Shown here: in pieces, positions 1-13,735 of the stretch
Layout: each line of letters begins with the position of its first letter
Position numbering within the stretch: position 1 is the stretch's first letter
Origin: Apus apus
Taxonomy: Eukaryota > Chordata > Aves > Apodiformes > Apodidae
NCBI RefSeq assembly: GCF_020740795.1
Contig: NC_067312.1
Span: 68,840,905 to 68,904,904 of the forward strand
Length of the DNA stretch: 64,000 bases
Direction: 5' to 3'
Translations under genes and position numbers: made by a program
Notes under the pieces: model-generated
What the model was told of the DNA's origin: nothing
What the model saw: the letters and a program-made list of their open reading frames with translations, nothing else
The model's database searches: none

Positions 1-3000
1 AAATGGAAAAGTGAAGAGTAATTCTAAAACCCTCAATGCACAGCAGATTAGAAATGTAAGGAATGTGGGGATATTCATAGGGTTGTGGAGTGGAAAAGGG
101 CTGAGGGTGAGATGAAGAATGCAACACTTAGAGCTTTCCTCCTCTAGTGAATGTGGAGCTCCTAATGTCTGGTCTCTGCTCTGTGCCAAGCTAAGGCCTG
201 GCAACAATCACTATCTGCATGTTTCATTCATTATTTTTCCAGAGAAAAAAAATCCCAGAACTCTGATAAGCTTTATGATTTATCATGTCAGTCAGGGCTC
301 CAACAGAGCCCATTGCCAGAACTTTTAAAGGGGAAACAAAGATTTCTAAAATTTAGAAACTTGCACAAATCAGAAGTTTTCAAGCTCTGCATCTGAAAGC
401 TCTCAACTCCCCCTCTGAGTTTTGAGGGTTAATGTTTTTAACAACGATGTTGGATGAAAAAGAAGACTCGAGATTCACGTGTAACCACCTTGTTTAAGGA
501 GCCTGAAATTTAAGACACTCAATATAAGACAGTATTAAACTTTCATGAAATGTGTTCATTAAAATGATTGAGTTCCTTTTTTAAATAACTAGCTCCTTCA
601 GCATCTAATGTCTTCACAAAGCTTGTCATGATCTGATGTCTTTGTAAACTGTGGCAATCTGCTCCCCTCCATCCTTCCCCTTTATTTGTGGGAATATATA
701 TGCTCCCTCTCAACTAACTTAATATTCCTCAATCCCTATAAATATTCACCAACACTTTGTAGAGCAGGAGATGAAGTGTTTACCATTGACATCAAAGTTA
801 GTCAATTCATGACCCATTTAGGTTGAATCCCTCTTGGGGGTGTAGGGGAAGGAAGAACAGGATAAGGTAGAAAACAGTCCTCTGTCAGTGCCTTTTAAGC
901 AGACATTTATTGCAGAACTTTTTTGCCTAGGCAAATATATTTGCATGTCCATAAGTAGTAAGAATTAAGGTATATGCTTTGTTTGAACAATCCTTGGCAC
1001 CTTTAACAGGTGTGTCCTGGTTTGCAAACTACATTTAGCATTATTTGAATCCCCAAATCACTTCACTGAAAGAGCTTTCTGGGTCCCTTCAACTCTAGGT
1101 CTTTTAACAGGAATAAATTACCAAATTTTTCCCAAATCTGTGTATTTCAGGGAAAAAAAAATTAAATACTCAGTAATGATTCCCTTGTGCTGGTGGATCC
1201 AAGAGTTGCCTGAGGCAGGGATACGTGTCTGCTACATGCATAGGATGACACAGGGCAAGGTCTTGCATCTCTTTTTTTTTAGTGTTTTTCCCCCATACTT
1301 GTAGGATGGAAGTAATGCTGGTAAGTTTAATAAATGTTGAGGCCTGGTAAGGACAAATGTTCAAGAAAGAACCAAACAGAAAGAGGAATCTTATTAATCT
1401 GTAATTAATTTCACAGCTCAAGCAAGTAAACAGGCAGCCAAAATTGCCGAAACAGAATAAAAACCAGAAGAGTGATTCCAGTGACTTAAAAATAAAAAAG
1501 CTATGAATTTATTTCAGCCTTTAACAACATATCTTATCGTCTCCATCTGCTTCTATCATTCCTCTCACATGCACAGGTCAAATGAATGATGTATCAACAA
1601 TTCTGTTTTCTCATGAGCATCTTCCCATACTCAACAATCTCAATAGTATTTGAGGTACCTCAACTTAAAAATACACCAAGAGATTACAAACCCCTCACAT
1701 TTTAAATAGTCCCAGCTCGAGGGTTTACAAAGAAAAGAGATTGTTTGCAGTGGTGCCTCATAACTCAGAAACACATAGCATTACTGACAGGTCTTATTGT
1801 TGAGTAGTAGTGCATTTTTATAGAGAAAAAGTATCTGGTCTTAATGTTCTAACAACAGACCCAACTTAGGTGTTCCATTGCAGTGACAGTCATGCGGTGC
1901 ACAGGGACAAGAAGACCTTTTCTATTCCTCCCAAGTGAAAATGGTTCTAGGAAAGTGATAGGATATTCCTGGAGATAAAACAATACAGCTGCAATCCTCT
2001 TTACTCATATCTAACAGCCCTGCGTTAGAAGAACTCAACATTAAATTTCTGCTGTAAAATTATGGTGTAATTAAGCAAGTGCTATCTGCTTTCTTTTTGC
2101 TAGCAGGAAACTACTGCAATGAACCTTTCTTTCCTGCCTTCCTCATTTCCCTTCCATGTCAGAAGGAAGTGTTGGGTGTCATATTGGGGCACAATTACAA
2201 GGAAGGTGGATGGCAGAACCATCTAATTTGTTCAACAGCTGCTGGTTTGCTGTTGAGATACTGACATCTAGAGCGGGTGTTCATGTTTTCTTCTAAGCTG
2301 CAGGAGGCAGAGAGGCATCTGTTTGTCTTTCTGGGAGAGACTGCCACAGCTTGGGTGAAGTAGGAGTCTTCTGCAACAGCTGCAGTCTTCTAAAGCAAGT
2401 GGAGTGTGGGCTTCCACCACTCTCAATTTCCATGTTTTGTTGAAGAAAGATGAGTTTTAGTTTTGGATTCAGGCTAACTTATGTGTGAAAACTCACACTG
2501 GAGATGTGGAAAGGTGGTATGGGAATGCCTTGGTCTCTGATTGTCCTGACACAGGGGGACAGCCAAAGACAGAGAAGGAATATTGGGTTGATGGAGGTCT
2601 CCGAGCTAGGGCTCATCCTTATTCCAGCATGAATTGGTGCTGTCAAGCCAGTGCCAAGGACCCAGCTCAGTAACAGGAGTTAATGCCACCCTAGGAGAGA
2701 ATCTACAAGACCAGTCCTGAAGCAGCCCAGGTGGTATGTAATTGTCTGTCACCTTTCTTTCTTCATCTTCTCCTTCTTTTAATAATCCAGGTGTTTGGCA
2801 CTAACTTGGCACTGCCAGAGACCTGGTAGCTACACAGTAAAACAACTGGAGAAAATTTCCAGGTGTCAGTGAGCTGCCTGATGTTCAGAAAGTTCCTGCT
2901 GCTTGTATACCTGCCTCGTTATCCTGGCTCTTGGTAAAAGCTCAGCTTTGCCCCTCAGTAAGATCTGGGAAGGACGAAAGAGCTGGAGCTGAGTATCTAC

Positions 3001-5043
3001 CCTACCTATTACTCTGCTTGCTCCATGACTGGTTAATCCTTTGAATTCTCTTTTTTTCCCTGTATGTTCATTTCCCTTCCTTTTATCAGTAATCAGAACC
3101 TCTCTAAATCAAATCATTACTTGGTCTAGGACTGTATGCAACAACCTCAGTATTCAAATAATTTATATTAATCACTTCCAAATTAATCTGTTTATCCTGA
3201 AGGACCTATGTGAATTCAGCCTGGCATCACACAAACTGGGTGATACTACCTTTTCAAAGCAAGCACCACTTCTGGGAAGCTGTATCTGAGAAGCCACTAC
3301 TTGTGGACATTTTTTGCTTCTGTTTTCCTTTTTAAAATAAAAGAAATTGATGTATAATATCCAATCCACTTTAGGACAGCAACAAATACAGAGCCAAAAT
3401 AAACTACTTAACTCCTTATCCTCCTTGATATAGTTTAGAAACACCACTCCTGTGTCTTTTTGACCAGCTGCTACTCCTTTCCTCTCCCAGTCAGAAACTA
3501 TCAAAGAACTCCAGGTTTTCAAGGCTTGAAATCTAGACTCAAGTCATGATTGGACTGCTTTTCTGGTGGCAGAGAACAATTTCTATGTAAATTATTATAT
3601 ATATAGTAGTTGTAGGGCTTGTGTTGATCCTTGGAGCTGATAATCTCAAGTCCTTTGAATTGGGGGTCTCTGATTCCTACTGCCAAGAGATACCTGGTCA
3701 TGGCCAGGATCTCTGAAAGATCCACAGACAAATCTGATTGCAATGACCTAAAGAAGACACTTCCATTTCAAACACTGAGGTATTATAAAGCACGAGGGTA
3801 TGAGGTTTTGGGGTGTATCCTGAAGCTGCTGTAAGAATCAATGTTTGGAAATCAAGGTTGAGTAGAGGGTGTTAAACTCCTGATTGCCAAGGATGAATCA
3901 CTACTACTTGTGATAGTTCTGTAGGGCTATGTTGTGTCTCTGAGTTACCACAGGAGATTCTGCACTCCCTGGTGACACATCAGTCCACATACAGGGAAAC
4001 ATTTCCTCTGGACCAGATTGTGCATCTGCCCTTCAAGAGTACAGCAGTGGCTGATTTCAAAATGGACTGTGCCTGTCTGTGAAATATAAGTATGTAGCAT
4101 CATGGTGCTTAGAGAACTAAACATGAGCCTCTTCACAATAGAGAAAGGAATCACATGTATATAATAATCACATAAACAAAATGTTTTTCCCAAGATTTCT
4201 AAATTATCCTAGGTGGTCTAAATCTAAGGAAGTAAATGAAAATGTTTGTACCTGATAAAGATCTTGTTCTGTGCTACTTGATGCTCCTGTATCTTGTATT
4301 AAACCTAGCAGGGCACAAGATGGTGATGTGTAGGTTATTTTCCACCCTCCCTCCTCTGTCTTGTACCTCAACACTCATCAGAGAAAAGTGGCAGGATCAG
4401 TATGTAGTTGCTATCTTTTTCACAGAGGAAGCACTTTTGAACTGAGGAAACAAACTTCAGTGAAGCAAAATTCTTCTTGTTTTCTCCTCTCTTTCCTTCC
4501 AAATGTTGTGTATGACCCTCTTAAGTCAACAGAATTATTGGAGCAAATAGGGCAGGGAGGTCTGGTCAGACTTGGAAACACCCCCAGAAACCTTTTTAAT
4601 CCAGTTAATGGTGTATCCTCCTCATTCTTAAATGCAAACCTTGGCGAGTGACAGCATGATCAAATACATCATTAAAAACCCAGTGAGGATTTATGTGTGA
4701 AGCTGTTTTCAGAGGAGAAAAGTCTTTCCAGCTTCATGCTTGTACCATGGGTCTCTTATGAAATACCTTTTTTCTGTTGGTTGATAGCTAAACCTCTCTG
4801 TCAGTCCTTCACAATTTCCTCTCTTCTTGATACTTAGACTACATTAGCCACCTCAATGGGGCAGTAGGTGGCTGTTGGCTGCCTTCTGAAATGCTCTGTA
4901 GCTGTGAGGTCATTTCTTACTCTGCCTACACTTTGATTTGACTGGGGACGACTTGTTTCCTCCACACAAATGGTAAGATAAATACTTCTGGGAGTTTTTA
5001 AAAATATTTAATTCATGTAAAGATCATAGGCCTCTTGGTGTGG
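1..5043. other. No gene supported; AT-rich single-copy-looking DNA
   Basis: I see no supported exon, RNA gene or recognisable repeat here. Short open frames of up to about 116 codons occur on both strands but have ordinary non-coding composition and no convincing splice context. A perfect 14-bp palindrome (TTGAGGTACCTCAA) sits at 1650-1663. The stretch is upstream of the CpG island at 12.6 kb and is probably intergenic, although an intron of another gene cannot be excluded. Confidence 0.6.
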
Positions 5044-5125
5044 TTCCAGAGGAGGGACATGAGGATGATCAGAGGCATGGAACACATCTCCTGTGAAGAC
5101 AGGCTGAGAGAGTTGAGGTTATTCA
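5044..5125 (+). mobile_element. CR1 LINE fragment, truncated at both ends
   Basis: About 80 bp matches the part of avian CR1 that lies a few hundred bases before the 3' end: the 'gaggatgatcagaggcatgg...acacatctcctgtgaagacagg...ctgagagagttgaggtt' region. The copy stops where CR1 would normally continue into its 'cagcctggag' segment. About 70 bp further on a polypurine tract starts. Neither a CR1 3' terminus nor a target duplication is visible. Identification is from memory of the avian CR1 consensus. Confidence 0.8.
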
Positions 5126-5194
5126 AAGCAACCATCGTTCTTGTTACACAGCGTGTTCTGTTGTCTTTCATTTCTACAGATAACTAAATACTTT

Positions 5195-5614
5195 AAAAAG
5201 AAGAAGAAGAAAAAGAAGAAGAAAACAGAGAAGAAGGAAAAGAATAAGAAAAAGGAGAAGAAGAAGAAGAAGAAGAAGAAGAAGAAGAAGAAGAAGAAGA
5301 AGAAGAAGAAGAAGAAGAAGAAGAAGAAGAAGAAGAAGAAGGAGAAGAAGAAGAAGAAGAAGAAGAAGAAGAAGGAGAAGAAGAAGAAGAAGAAGAAGAA
5401 GGAGGAGAAGAAAGGAAAAGAAAAAGAAGAAGAAGAAAAAGAAAAAGAAGAAGAAGAAGAAAAAGAAGAAGAAAAAGAAAAAGAAAAAGAAAAAGAAAAA
5501 GAAAAAGAAAAAGAAAAAGAAAAAGAAAAAGAAAAAGAAAAAGAAAAAGAAAAAGAAAAAGAAAAAGAAAAAGAAAAAGAAAAAGAAAAAGAAAAAGAAA
5601 AAGAAAAAGAAAAA
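5195..5614 (+). repeat. Long polypurine tract, (GAA)n grading into (GAAAAA)n
   Basis: The + strand is almost pure A/G for 420 bp, with only a C at 5226 and a T at 5245. From 5246 to 5614 (369 bp) it is uninterrupted purine. The left two thirds is mainly AAG/GAA triplets with GGA interruptions, and the right third is a hexamer array. Such mirror-like purine tracts can form triplex (H-DNA) and often expand or contract. The long poly-Lys/Glu and poly-Phe/Leu frames that cross it on both strands are artefacts of the repeat. Assembly length may be unreliable. Confidence 0.97.
5471..5614 (+). repeat. Perfect hexamer microsatellite, 24 units of GAAAAA
   Basis: 144 bp consists of 24 consecutive perfect GAAAAA units, ending abruptly at a TTGTGC sequence. 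Perfection across 24 units suggests recent expansion compared with the interrupted GAA part on its left. Confidence 0.97.
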
Positions 5615-8600
5615 TTGTGCCAGTTCATAATTCCTAGATAATTTCTTGAAGTGGGATGGAAGAACTGAAGCTGGCTTTTCTGCAGTCCCATCATGATGAG
5701 CTGACAGAATGAGGTTATTCTCAAATAGCACTTTTAAAAGAAGTTCTTGTTCCAGGCTGTATTTCCAGTTGTTAAAACCCCAGTGTTCACAAGCAGCCTT
5801 TCTGGAGCTCTATTCCTCACGCCTGGTGGAAAATCTGCTTTGCTGGAAGACCAAGCAGGCCATTATCAAGCCTCGTAAATGAAGCAGTTGCACTGAATGC
5901 TTTTGTGTGTGTGACACCATGTTTCCACACTAAGCCACATGAACCAGCAGATGAGCACAGAGTGGGAAATTCCTTTTGGGAAAGGAGGTAGAGTGGGCAG
6001 GGGGAAACTGAGTCCTCAGCTGATATAAAGATAACTCATTTTATATTGACAAACAAGTGATTTCCTTGTTAAAGGACTTTTCAAATTATTCCTATGTAAA
6101 AGAAAAAAAGTAATAGATACTGGCTGATCTGTCTAACAACTGTTTGTGAGCCTCATGTTGGCAGATCAGGCTTTCCACATCTGCTCCTTGTCCTTAAAAC
6201 TCTTGTGCTTCATCATCGCTGCAAATGGCTGACAGTTTGTACCTGGAACCACGAAACATTAGGTGCTGAAAACGGGTGAGGAGGCAGGGACATGGCTGAT
6301 GAGGAGGCAGTGGTGTAAATATCTTGGTCCTCCCCTGGAGCAGCATCATAGTGCAGATAAGGATGGGAATGTGGGAACTCTGCTAGGGAGCAGTGCACAG
6401 CCCCTGGTGCTGTCAGACCTGGGCTGGGTGCCCACCTGGTGTTACAAGGATGCTCCATTTGGTCCACCCAGGTGAAGGTGAGAACTGTTCCTGCCAGTCC
6501 TCCTGAGCCTGAGAGCAGGCTCCACTTGTGTGTGTGGTGAAGGTGTAGCTACAGGTTTTATTCACTGCCTTGTTCCAGCTGTAGTGTCCATGTGCAGGGC
6601 TGCCTGAGGGCTACCCCAGACAGCCCCACTCACATCATTTGCATGGAAACATTTTTTCAAAACAGTGTTCAAAGGGCAGAGTGGTGGAAAGGGAATGTCT
6701 AACTTTGAGTAATAAAATAGGATCTCATTGAGTATTAATGTTACTTGAGGAGAAAGTGCAGCTCAATAATGAAAAAAACTAACGTAAACTGAAAGCACAG
6801 GAAGATACAGCAGAAAAATCTTGTATAGCTTGGTTAGAAACTAGAACCTAAAATACAACTCAGCAAGATAAGACAAGCAAGGTAAATTACTGTGAGTTGA
6901 TACAAAAGTATATAAATAGCAGGGTTACCTGCTAAATTGGTAGATCTTTGTGTGAGACAAACCCTCTTCTTTCCAAGATTTGCAACTGACAAATCTGAAC
7001 CACTGCAGAGCAGACCTAGCAGACCAGCTGAAAATTAGGAGGAGCCTCACTTGTTAGAGCACTGAGTCTTGCTTGTGTTTTTAGACTGAATCTTCCTTAA
7101 AAAAATGAAAAAAACACTTGACCAGACCTGAAGCTTTTACGGAGATGTCCACATTTCTGAAATTTAAACACTGGATTGGAGAGCAAACAGCTGCATGCTA
7201 AACTGACTCAGTTACTCATGAGCAGATGCCTCCTGAGGTACACAGCAAGCCCCCCAGGGCTTGTATGGCATCCTAGCTCACAAACACAAGGATTCTAGAG
7301 GTGGGAGTATCACAGCTGCTCCGGCATAGGAGGTCAATGGGCAGAAATGCTCACAAAATTACGAAGAAGGGGGTTTAATGAGATAAATCTGCACCTCCTT
7401 GACTCTTACATAAGCTTGCGGGGAACTTCCTCCCATTGTTTATCTGAATGTACTAGCTGCTTGTCACTCACAAGGAGGAATCTCATTGATCCATATGTTA
7501 GGACAGGACTTTCCCAGCACACTACAAAATGCTGACCACAGAAAAGAAGCTGACTTGGAAAAAAATAACATAGAAGTGTACACGGGTCAAAAAATTGGTT
7601 TAAGCAATCTAAAATCCTAGTTCAAAGACTGACCAAATAGAGGGTGTGTCCTGACTTGAGGTTTTAAGCCGACAGACAAAGGGCAATGGATAAAACTGGG
7701 TTGCAGTATACATCTTGCTCTCAGACACCATGGACTGTTTGTTCAGCATGCTGGTTTTAGGACCACACCAGAAAAAAACACAGGGAATCTCCACTTAGGT
7801 GGCAGATCTGGCTTGTTCATTGCTTCCTGTGCAGTAATTAGGAGTCTGCTGTTGCTTAGTATCTTATCTCTTGTTAATGAGGAGATGCTAGAAAAATTAA
7901 GGAAACTAAAAAACCCCACATTTGAGTCATATAAAGCCCTCACATTAGCTAAGGAAACAGCTTTCTAAGTTATTGCTGGAGTGTACTACCTGCCTACACC
8001 CACTCAGCTGGAGCTTGCCTGCTAGTACACTCGATTATGCAAGTGTAATTTGTTCTCATAAAGTCACGAGGTGATTTTCCCAAATTTAAGTGTATCACAC
8101 TCTATCAGCAGCCTTGCGTGCACGTGTATATTTATGTCTATAGAAAGCATCAATCTGATGTTGAAAAGCAGAAAGCTGGTTCCTCACTCCTCAAAGACTG
8201 AATAACCTGGATGTCAGTGTTGCAGGATGCATTGTTCATTGTATTCACAACCCCCTTGCCAGGTTACTTTGTGCCTGTTCCACATGAATATTCTGCATGG
8301 TGAAGACTTCTCTGTCACTGGCAGCTAAAAGATTTTCACAGCTGCAGCAGCAATGCAGCATGTTAGAAACTGGTCCGTTCCCTCCCTCTGGGCTTTAAGT
8401 TGTATTTTATGCTTGAATTCTCTCTTCTCAGGTAAGAAACTGGTCTTTGCATTTAGCTTACTGAGTGTTTAATGAGAAATAGCAGCTCCTGCCATAACTT
8501 TGAGTATGGAATTGTTTATTAAACTAGTCTTCCCCAAAGCTGCAGTGGAATACAGTTGTCTTACACTGGTGAAACAGATGGTGTGTTTTCCTGCAACTAA

Positions 8601-11600
8601 TTAACTATGCACTGCATAGCCTGGGAAGACTGAGAGGAATTCCTTGATGCCTCTCTGTTACTTTCTCTTGCCCCTAGAGCTTCCATCTGTGCAGCACACT
8701 GCCACAGGCTGTAGTGGTTGAGAGCTTGGTGGTAGGACAGTGTCCAGCTAGAAGTGATCCTAACTACTGCAGGACTTTGACAATTTGACTTATCCCTCCT
8801 AATTAGTCATGAGAGGCTTGCTTGGGCCACTGCTTGACTCAGACATGTTTGGCACTTTCAGCAGAGATGAGAAGCTCCTCGGGCTGACTGCTGTGCAGGT
8901 GGGCTTATGGCACCTCTGTCGTCCAACCAGCACCCGGTGTGAGTTTCAAACCAGAAAAGGGATGCTGCCTCCTTCCTGCCCCTTTGGAAAGTTCTTGGAT
9001 GTGATGGTGGGCTCCTGAGGCCCCCTCAGTTCTTAGAGAAACTACCTTCTCAATCTGGGATCTAAGGAAGCTGTGTGTATCTAGATATTTAGCTATGTAA
9101 ATCCAGATTGTAAGAGACAGTAGTACTACAGCAGCTTGCCCTGCTATTGAGACTAGGACAACTGACACGCTTACATGTACATGCACAGAAGTTTCAACCA
9201 GAAACATCTGACATCATGACAACTGCTATGGTTAAGTCTCTGGATCACAAGGAGTGGTGGGCAATGTCATTTCAAGACAGTGGGAGAAAACAGACCATAA
9301 TGAGAAGATATTTCCCAGTAATTCACTGGCAGCTCTGTGGCAGGCAGCCTCAACTTTGCAGAGCAACACTTGACTGAGAAATTGGTTAAGCAGGTCTAGC
9401 ACTGGTGACCTGTCACTGCTGCTTGACATGTAGCTGAGATGTTTAAGTAAGTACAGTGTTCCTAGGCAGAGTGTACACAGCTAAAAGAATCCCCAAGTAT
9501 TCCTAAAATTTTTTTTTGTTATATTAGTTGCAAACTTTGCACCAGCATGCCTTATACACAAATCCTACAGCTGAGGTTTTGGTCTGTGCATAGGTATGCT
9601 GTCATCTTCTTGCTCTGTACACAGATAGGTGTAGGTATTAATTGGATGCTGCTGTTCTGGTCAGTGAAACACTGAAAGGTCTGACTGGATCCAAAAAGCT
9701 TTGCAGAAAGTCTACCCTTTTTGTTCACTGAAGAGAGTATTGGGGCAAATCTATTGACAGATGGTAACAGTGAGCTCTTACGTCAAATTCCTGTCAATTA
9801 AACTCTGTTGTGACTTAATCTGAAACCTTGTATGTATTCATATTGGAGTGGAAAAAAGTCAGATGGAAACAATAATAATAGCAAAGCAATAGCAAGCAAA
9901 TGTATGCTAAGTATAGCAAACACTTTTGTTGAGCATCCTAATAAAAGGCACGATGGAGTAATGTGATTGTAGGAGTTTGGTAGCCACCCTTCTCCTGATA
10001 GAGGCATGAAGGTTCATTATGATCATCTGCATAAAGGGGAAACTGCTTCCACCCCATATGTTGTGCAACACAGGTTCAGGTCTTAAAGGCTTATGGTGAC
10101 ACAAATCGTTCTTTGTTTCTGGATTGGATCTACCCAAACACTCAGGCAAGCTAACAGCTTTGAATGTGTCAATGGAACGACTCACACTTCAAGCAGAGTC
10201 AGAATATGAGATGTCTTACTGGGACTTCTTCTGGAAAGATGAAAAACTACTAGAGGAGCTTAAAAAAATACAGTAAAAACAGTTATGGGAGTCCCTGTGG
10301 GAAGTGCACAAGTGGTTCTGGCAAATGTCATTACACTCACTCTTTCGTGAAGATTTACAGACTGATGAACTATTGCAATCTAGTCCTTCAAGTCCAATAC
10401 TAGGTGAAGGAGTTGATAGATATCTGTGTCTCCCACTGAAATGATTATTGATAAAAACCTGAAGTTTGTAAAAAAAAAAAAAACCAAACAAAACCAGAAT
10501 CTTTCTTCTGCAGTACTTACCCGTACCTCTTTCTTCTGCTTACTATGGAGAGCTGCAGGTAGAGAGCAGCACCTTGTCTACTGGGTTTCACTAACAAATG
10601 TGGGGAGGTACTCTCCCAACAAGTTGGGAAACCAGTTTTGATAAACTTTGGGTACCAGTTACACTGCGATTCAAAAGACAGATGAGCACCAAATTCTAAG
10701 AAGAGGATTAATACCTACTGAAATTACCAAGATAAGGATGCTTCCCCTGGGAAATTAATGCATGCTGAAAACTGCTGAATTGGACATTTCTAAAAAAATC
10801 CCAGTCCAGATGTGTGGCACTAAAACAAGGTGTTTTGGCTGTTCCGAAGGCTACACATACTGTTGAGAGGTTGCATCTGTTTGGTTTTGGTGTGGTGGGG
10901 TCACGTCCCTTGAGACACAGGATCCAGTTTCTACGTGTTTACTATTTAGCAGGTGCTTCTGGTAAAATATGATCCTTGTTTACATTTCTCAGTTTGTTTT
11001 CTGTTTTGTTTGCTTATTTTATTCTCAGATGTTCCCCCTATTAATGTCTTCTGGAGTGCCTGGCCTACTTTAGGCTAAAAATAGCCCTTGTTGCTACTGC
11101 TGTAGCTCCACCCAAGCCATGCCATGCTCACATTAGGAAGAAAAAGCTCAAGCCCTGCTGAGCTTTCTTGAAATGACAAGCAGGTCAGCAATCCATATGA
11201 CCAAAAAGCAGGAGGAAAAAGCAACCTTGCCTTCCTGCCCTGCTGTAGCTGGGCTTGCTGCTGATGCAAAGTGGGGAAACAGCAGAAAGGCATGGTGGTG
11301 TTTTCATTTCCCTCTGCCCTCTCTGCATCCACCAAGGGTGGTAGGTGCCAATTCTGTTGCGGAGAGACCTGAAAGAAAAGATTAAACTACAGGGTTGTAA
11401 AGCTGCAAAGAAGACATGTTCATGTTGCTTTCCAATCAGTTCTTCTTCTAATTAACTTGGTTGATCTGTTGGGTGAATATCAGTCTTCTGGTACAATCAG
11501 ACCAGTGCTGCCCATGCAGTTGCACTGCTCAGAGTACCTCTCTCCTACAGTTGAGGTATGTTCAGTGGGCTGTGCCTGTCCTCCTGATGTCTTACAAAGG

Positions 11601-11756
11601 AAAAGGGCTGTGGGTACAGAAATCTGTTTTCCTCTGCATTGCAGCAGACAGAACTTAATGCTTGGCTGCCTTAAGTGGTTAACTTTACACTATGTGTCTG
11701 TTTGTGCCTCTCAGCCCATGTGGCCCGTGATGCTGGTGGGGTTCAGTTGAGGCTTT
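5615..11756. other. No gene supported; unique AT-rich DNA
   Basis: I find no exon, RNA gene or clear mobile element in this stretch. Open frames are short and lack coding character. A strong isolated donor-like CAG|GTAAGA occurs at 8431, but without an open exon in front of it I do not call it. Confidence 0.55.
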
Positions 11757-11826
11757 CTGGTGATCGTGGGCAAGTCACCTCCCTGCCGTGTGGCACTGTC
11801 CTCCCCCTCTGGGAAATGGGGAGAGG
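11757..11826 (+). mobile_element. CORE-SINE / MIR-like remnant (core to 3' part)
   Basis: The words 'gtgggcaagtcacctcc', 'ctgtcctccccctctg' and 'ggaaatgggga' occur in the order and spacing of the MIR-family core, whose consensus runs 'cttgggcaagtcact...cctcagtttcc.catctgtaaaatgggga'. Similarity is patchy, as expected for a very old copy. It lies about 0.8 kb before the CpG island. Confidence 0.55.
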
Positions 11827-13185
11827 GCTGGGTAGTGAAGTACCCAGAAATGCTTCTGCTTTGGCTACCTTGGCAACTGAGGAATGAAGCTACACAGAGA
11901 AAAAAATTGTTTTCACTATTTACTCTAGCTTGTGGGTGCTATTTTTTTTTTTTTTTTTGCATTTTACTGTTGAGGCATTTTGGCAAGAGCACTTCACATG
12001 CTTGTGGGAAGCCAGGACTCCATGCTCATTTGCACTAGAAAAACTCCTGGGTCACCTTTTCTTTGCCCAACGAACTAGGAATTTGGCTTACATCTAAATA
12101 GTTGGAGTTGTACCATTCTCACTTATAATAGTAACACATCTGTGACTTGGAGGGAAATCTGAGCCCGAGACCAAGCAAGCAGAAGCTACTCGTGGTGTGG
12201 TATCCCTGAGACTGTGACAGGTTGCTGAGGATAGGTTGTGTCAGGTCCCATGAGCTCAGAGTGGCCCCACAGCTCCTGCACGGCAAGAGCTGCTCAGGTG
12301 GATGGGGCAAGGCTCGGCTGTGGAGCAGGGGTCCAGAACAGCGTGCAGCAGCCGTGGTCGGCAGCCCTGCCCCACGCCCTGTGCTTGCACAGCAAGGCAT
12401 GGGGGGAAGGAGGCACATCAGCTATGCCAAGGTCTGGAGCAGGGCCCAGATCCCACCCTGCTGCCCTCAGCATGCTCGGTGCTCCCTCCAGGCTGCGAGG
12501 GTCCTCCAACCCAGAGCATCTGTAGGGACAGGTTGTCAGACCCGTGACAGCCTCTCTGTGAAGGGTCCCTGTAACAACACCGGCGCTGCTACGGGTCACC
12601 CAGATCTCAACCCTCTGTCTTTTGGCTTCGGGTTCGTTCTCCTCCCCCTCTCTCGGTTGGGGTGGGAGCAGAGTCCAGCCTGTGGTCGTGCCGGGTGAAA
12701 CCACCGGAGCTCTATGCCCGCCACAGCGGTGCCCGGGGTGCGACACAGACGGCGGGGGCTGTCGGAGCAGCGATTGCCGAATCTTGCTGCCCATCCCCGC
12801 CGCGTGTGAGAGCGGAGAAAGCCCCGGGGCCGGGGGCTCCGGCACAAAGGAGGGGTCCTGGGCGGGTGAAAGGGGGGGGAACCGCGGCCGTGTCCAGCGG
12901 GGGGACCCCGGTCCCTCCCCTCTGCCCGCCCCTGTCCCCTCCCTCCGCTCGGCAGCCGGGCGGGGGGCTGAGAGCCGGGTCTGGCGTGCGGGGAGGCAGA
13001 GGAGGCGAGGCGGGCGATGGGGAAGGAGCCGCGCCGGTTGTTCTCCGGGCATCGTTAGGGAGAGGGGAAGACCAGCGGGAAGGGGCGAGAAGGAAGAAGA
13101 AGGAGGAAAAAGGGAGGGCGTCCCCGGCCCCCGCCCCTTCTCCGCCGCGCTGAGGAGGGAGGGCGGACCGCGATGCCCACCCGGC

Positions 13186-13207
13186 ATGGAGACCGCGGCG
13201 CGGCGGG
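13186..13207 (+). CDS. Candidate first coding exon of an unidentified gene
   Basis: ATG at 13186 has a favourable Kozak context (G at -3, G at +4) and gives METAARR plus one base before a consensus donor, GG|GTGAGC, with GT at 13208. The exon ends in phase 1. The best-fitting next exon (25757) starts with the two bases AT, making an Asp codon at the junction. A second ATG at 13173 reads another frame (MPTRHGDRG...) and would end in phase 2, which could only pair with a different acceptor near 25730. The 5' untranslated part and the transcription start are not determined. Support is the CpG island, Kozak context, donor and phase; there is no protein match. Confidence 0.4.
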
Positions 13208-13735
13208 GTGAGCCGGGCTGCGGGGCTGCGGGTGCGGGGCTGCGGGTGCGGTGCGGGGCTGCCTGCGGGAGGACCCCGCTGCCAGAGGGGCCTCGGTGCG
13301 GCACCGTGTCCCGGGGCGCTCGGCGGAGCGGCAGGAGCCCGGCACGGCCCTGGAGGCTGCGGGGACCGGGAGGCGCGGCGGTTCTGCTGCTCTTCCTCTC
13401 CCCCCCCCCTCCCCCGCCGCGTTCCTGGGATGCGGGAGCTGACGGGTTTGTGTTCTGCACCTTCAGCACCCCCGGAGGGGGGTGGGGCGGGAGGCAGAGC
13501 CCGGGGAGCTGGCACCAGGCGGGGGGTCGGTGCGGGGGTGGGGGGGGTGTCGGTGCGGACCCCGCCACATGGCGCGGCAGGGCTGGCTGGGGACAGAGCC
13601 GTGCTGGCAGGCACACGGTGAGCGCGGTGCCCGTGCAGAGGGGCTCCTTCCCCACGGGATACCCCCCCCCCCAAACCCGTTTTCGGGTGCTTCACCACCG
13701 CTTCGGTGGGGCTGGGCAAAGCTGGTGCCCCCCGT

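Noticed and set aside
5119..5731. Open frames of 166-201 codons made of Lys/Glu or Phe/Leu/Ser
   Set aside because: They are direct translations of the GAA/GAAAAA microsatellite.
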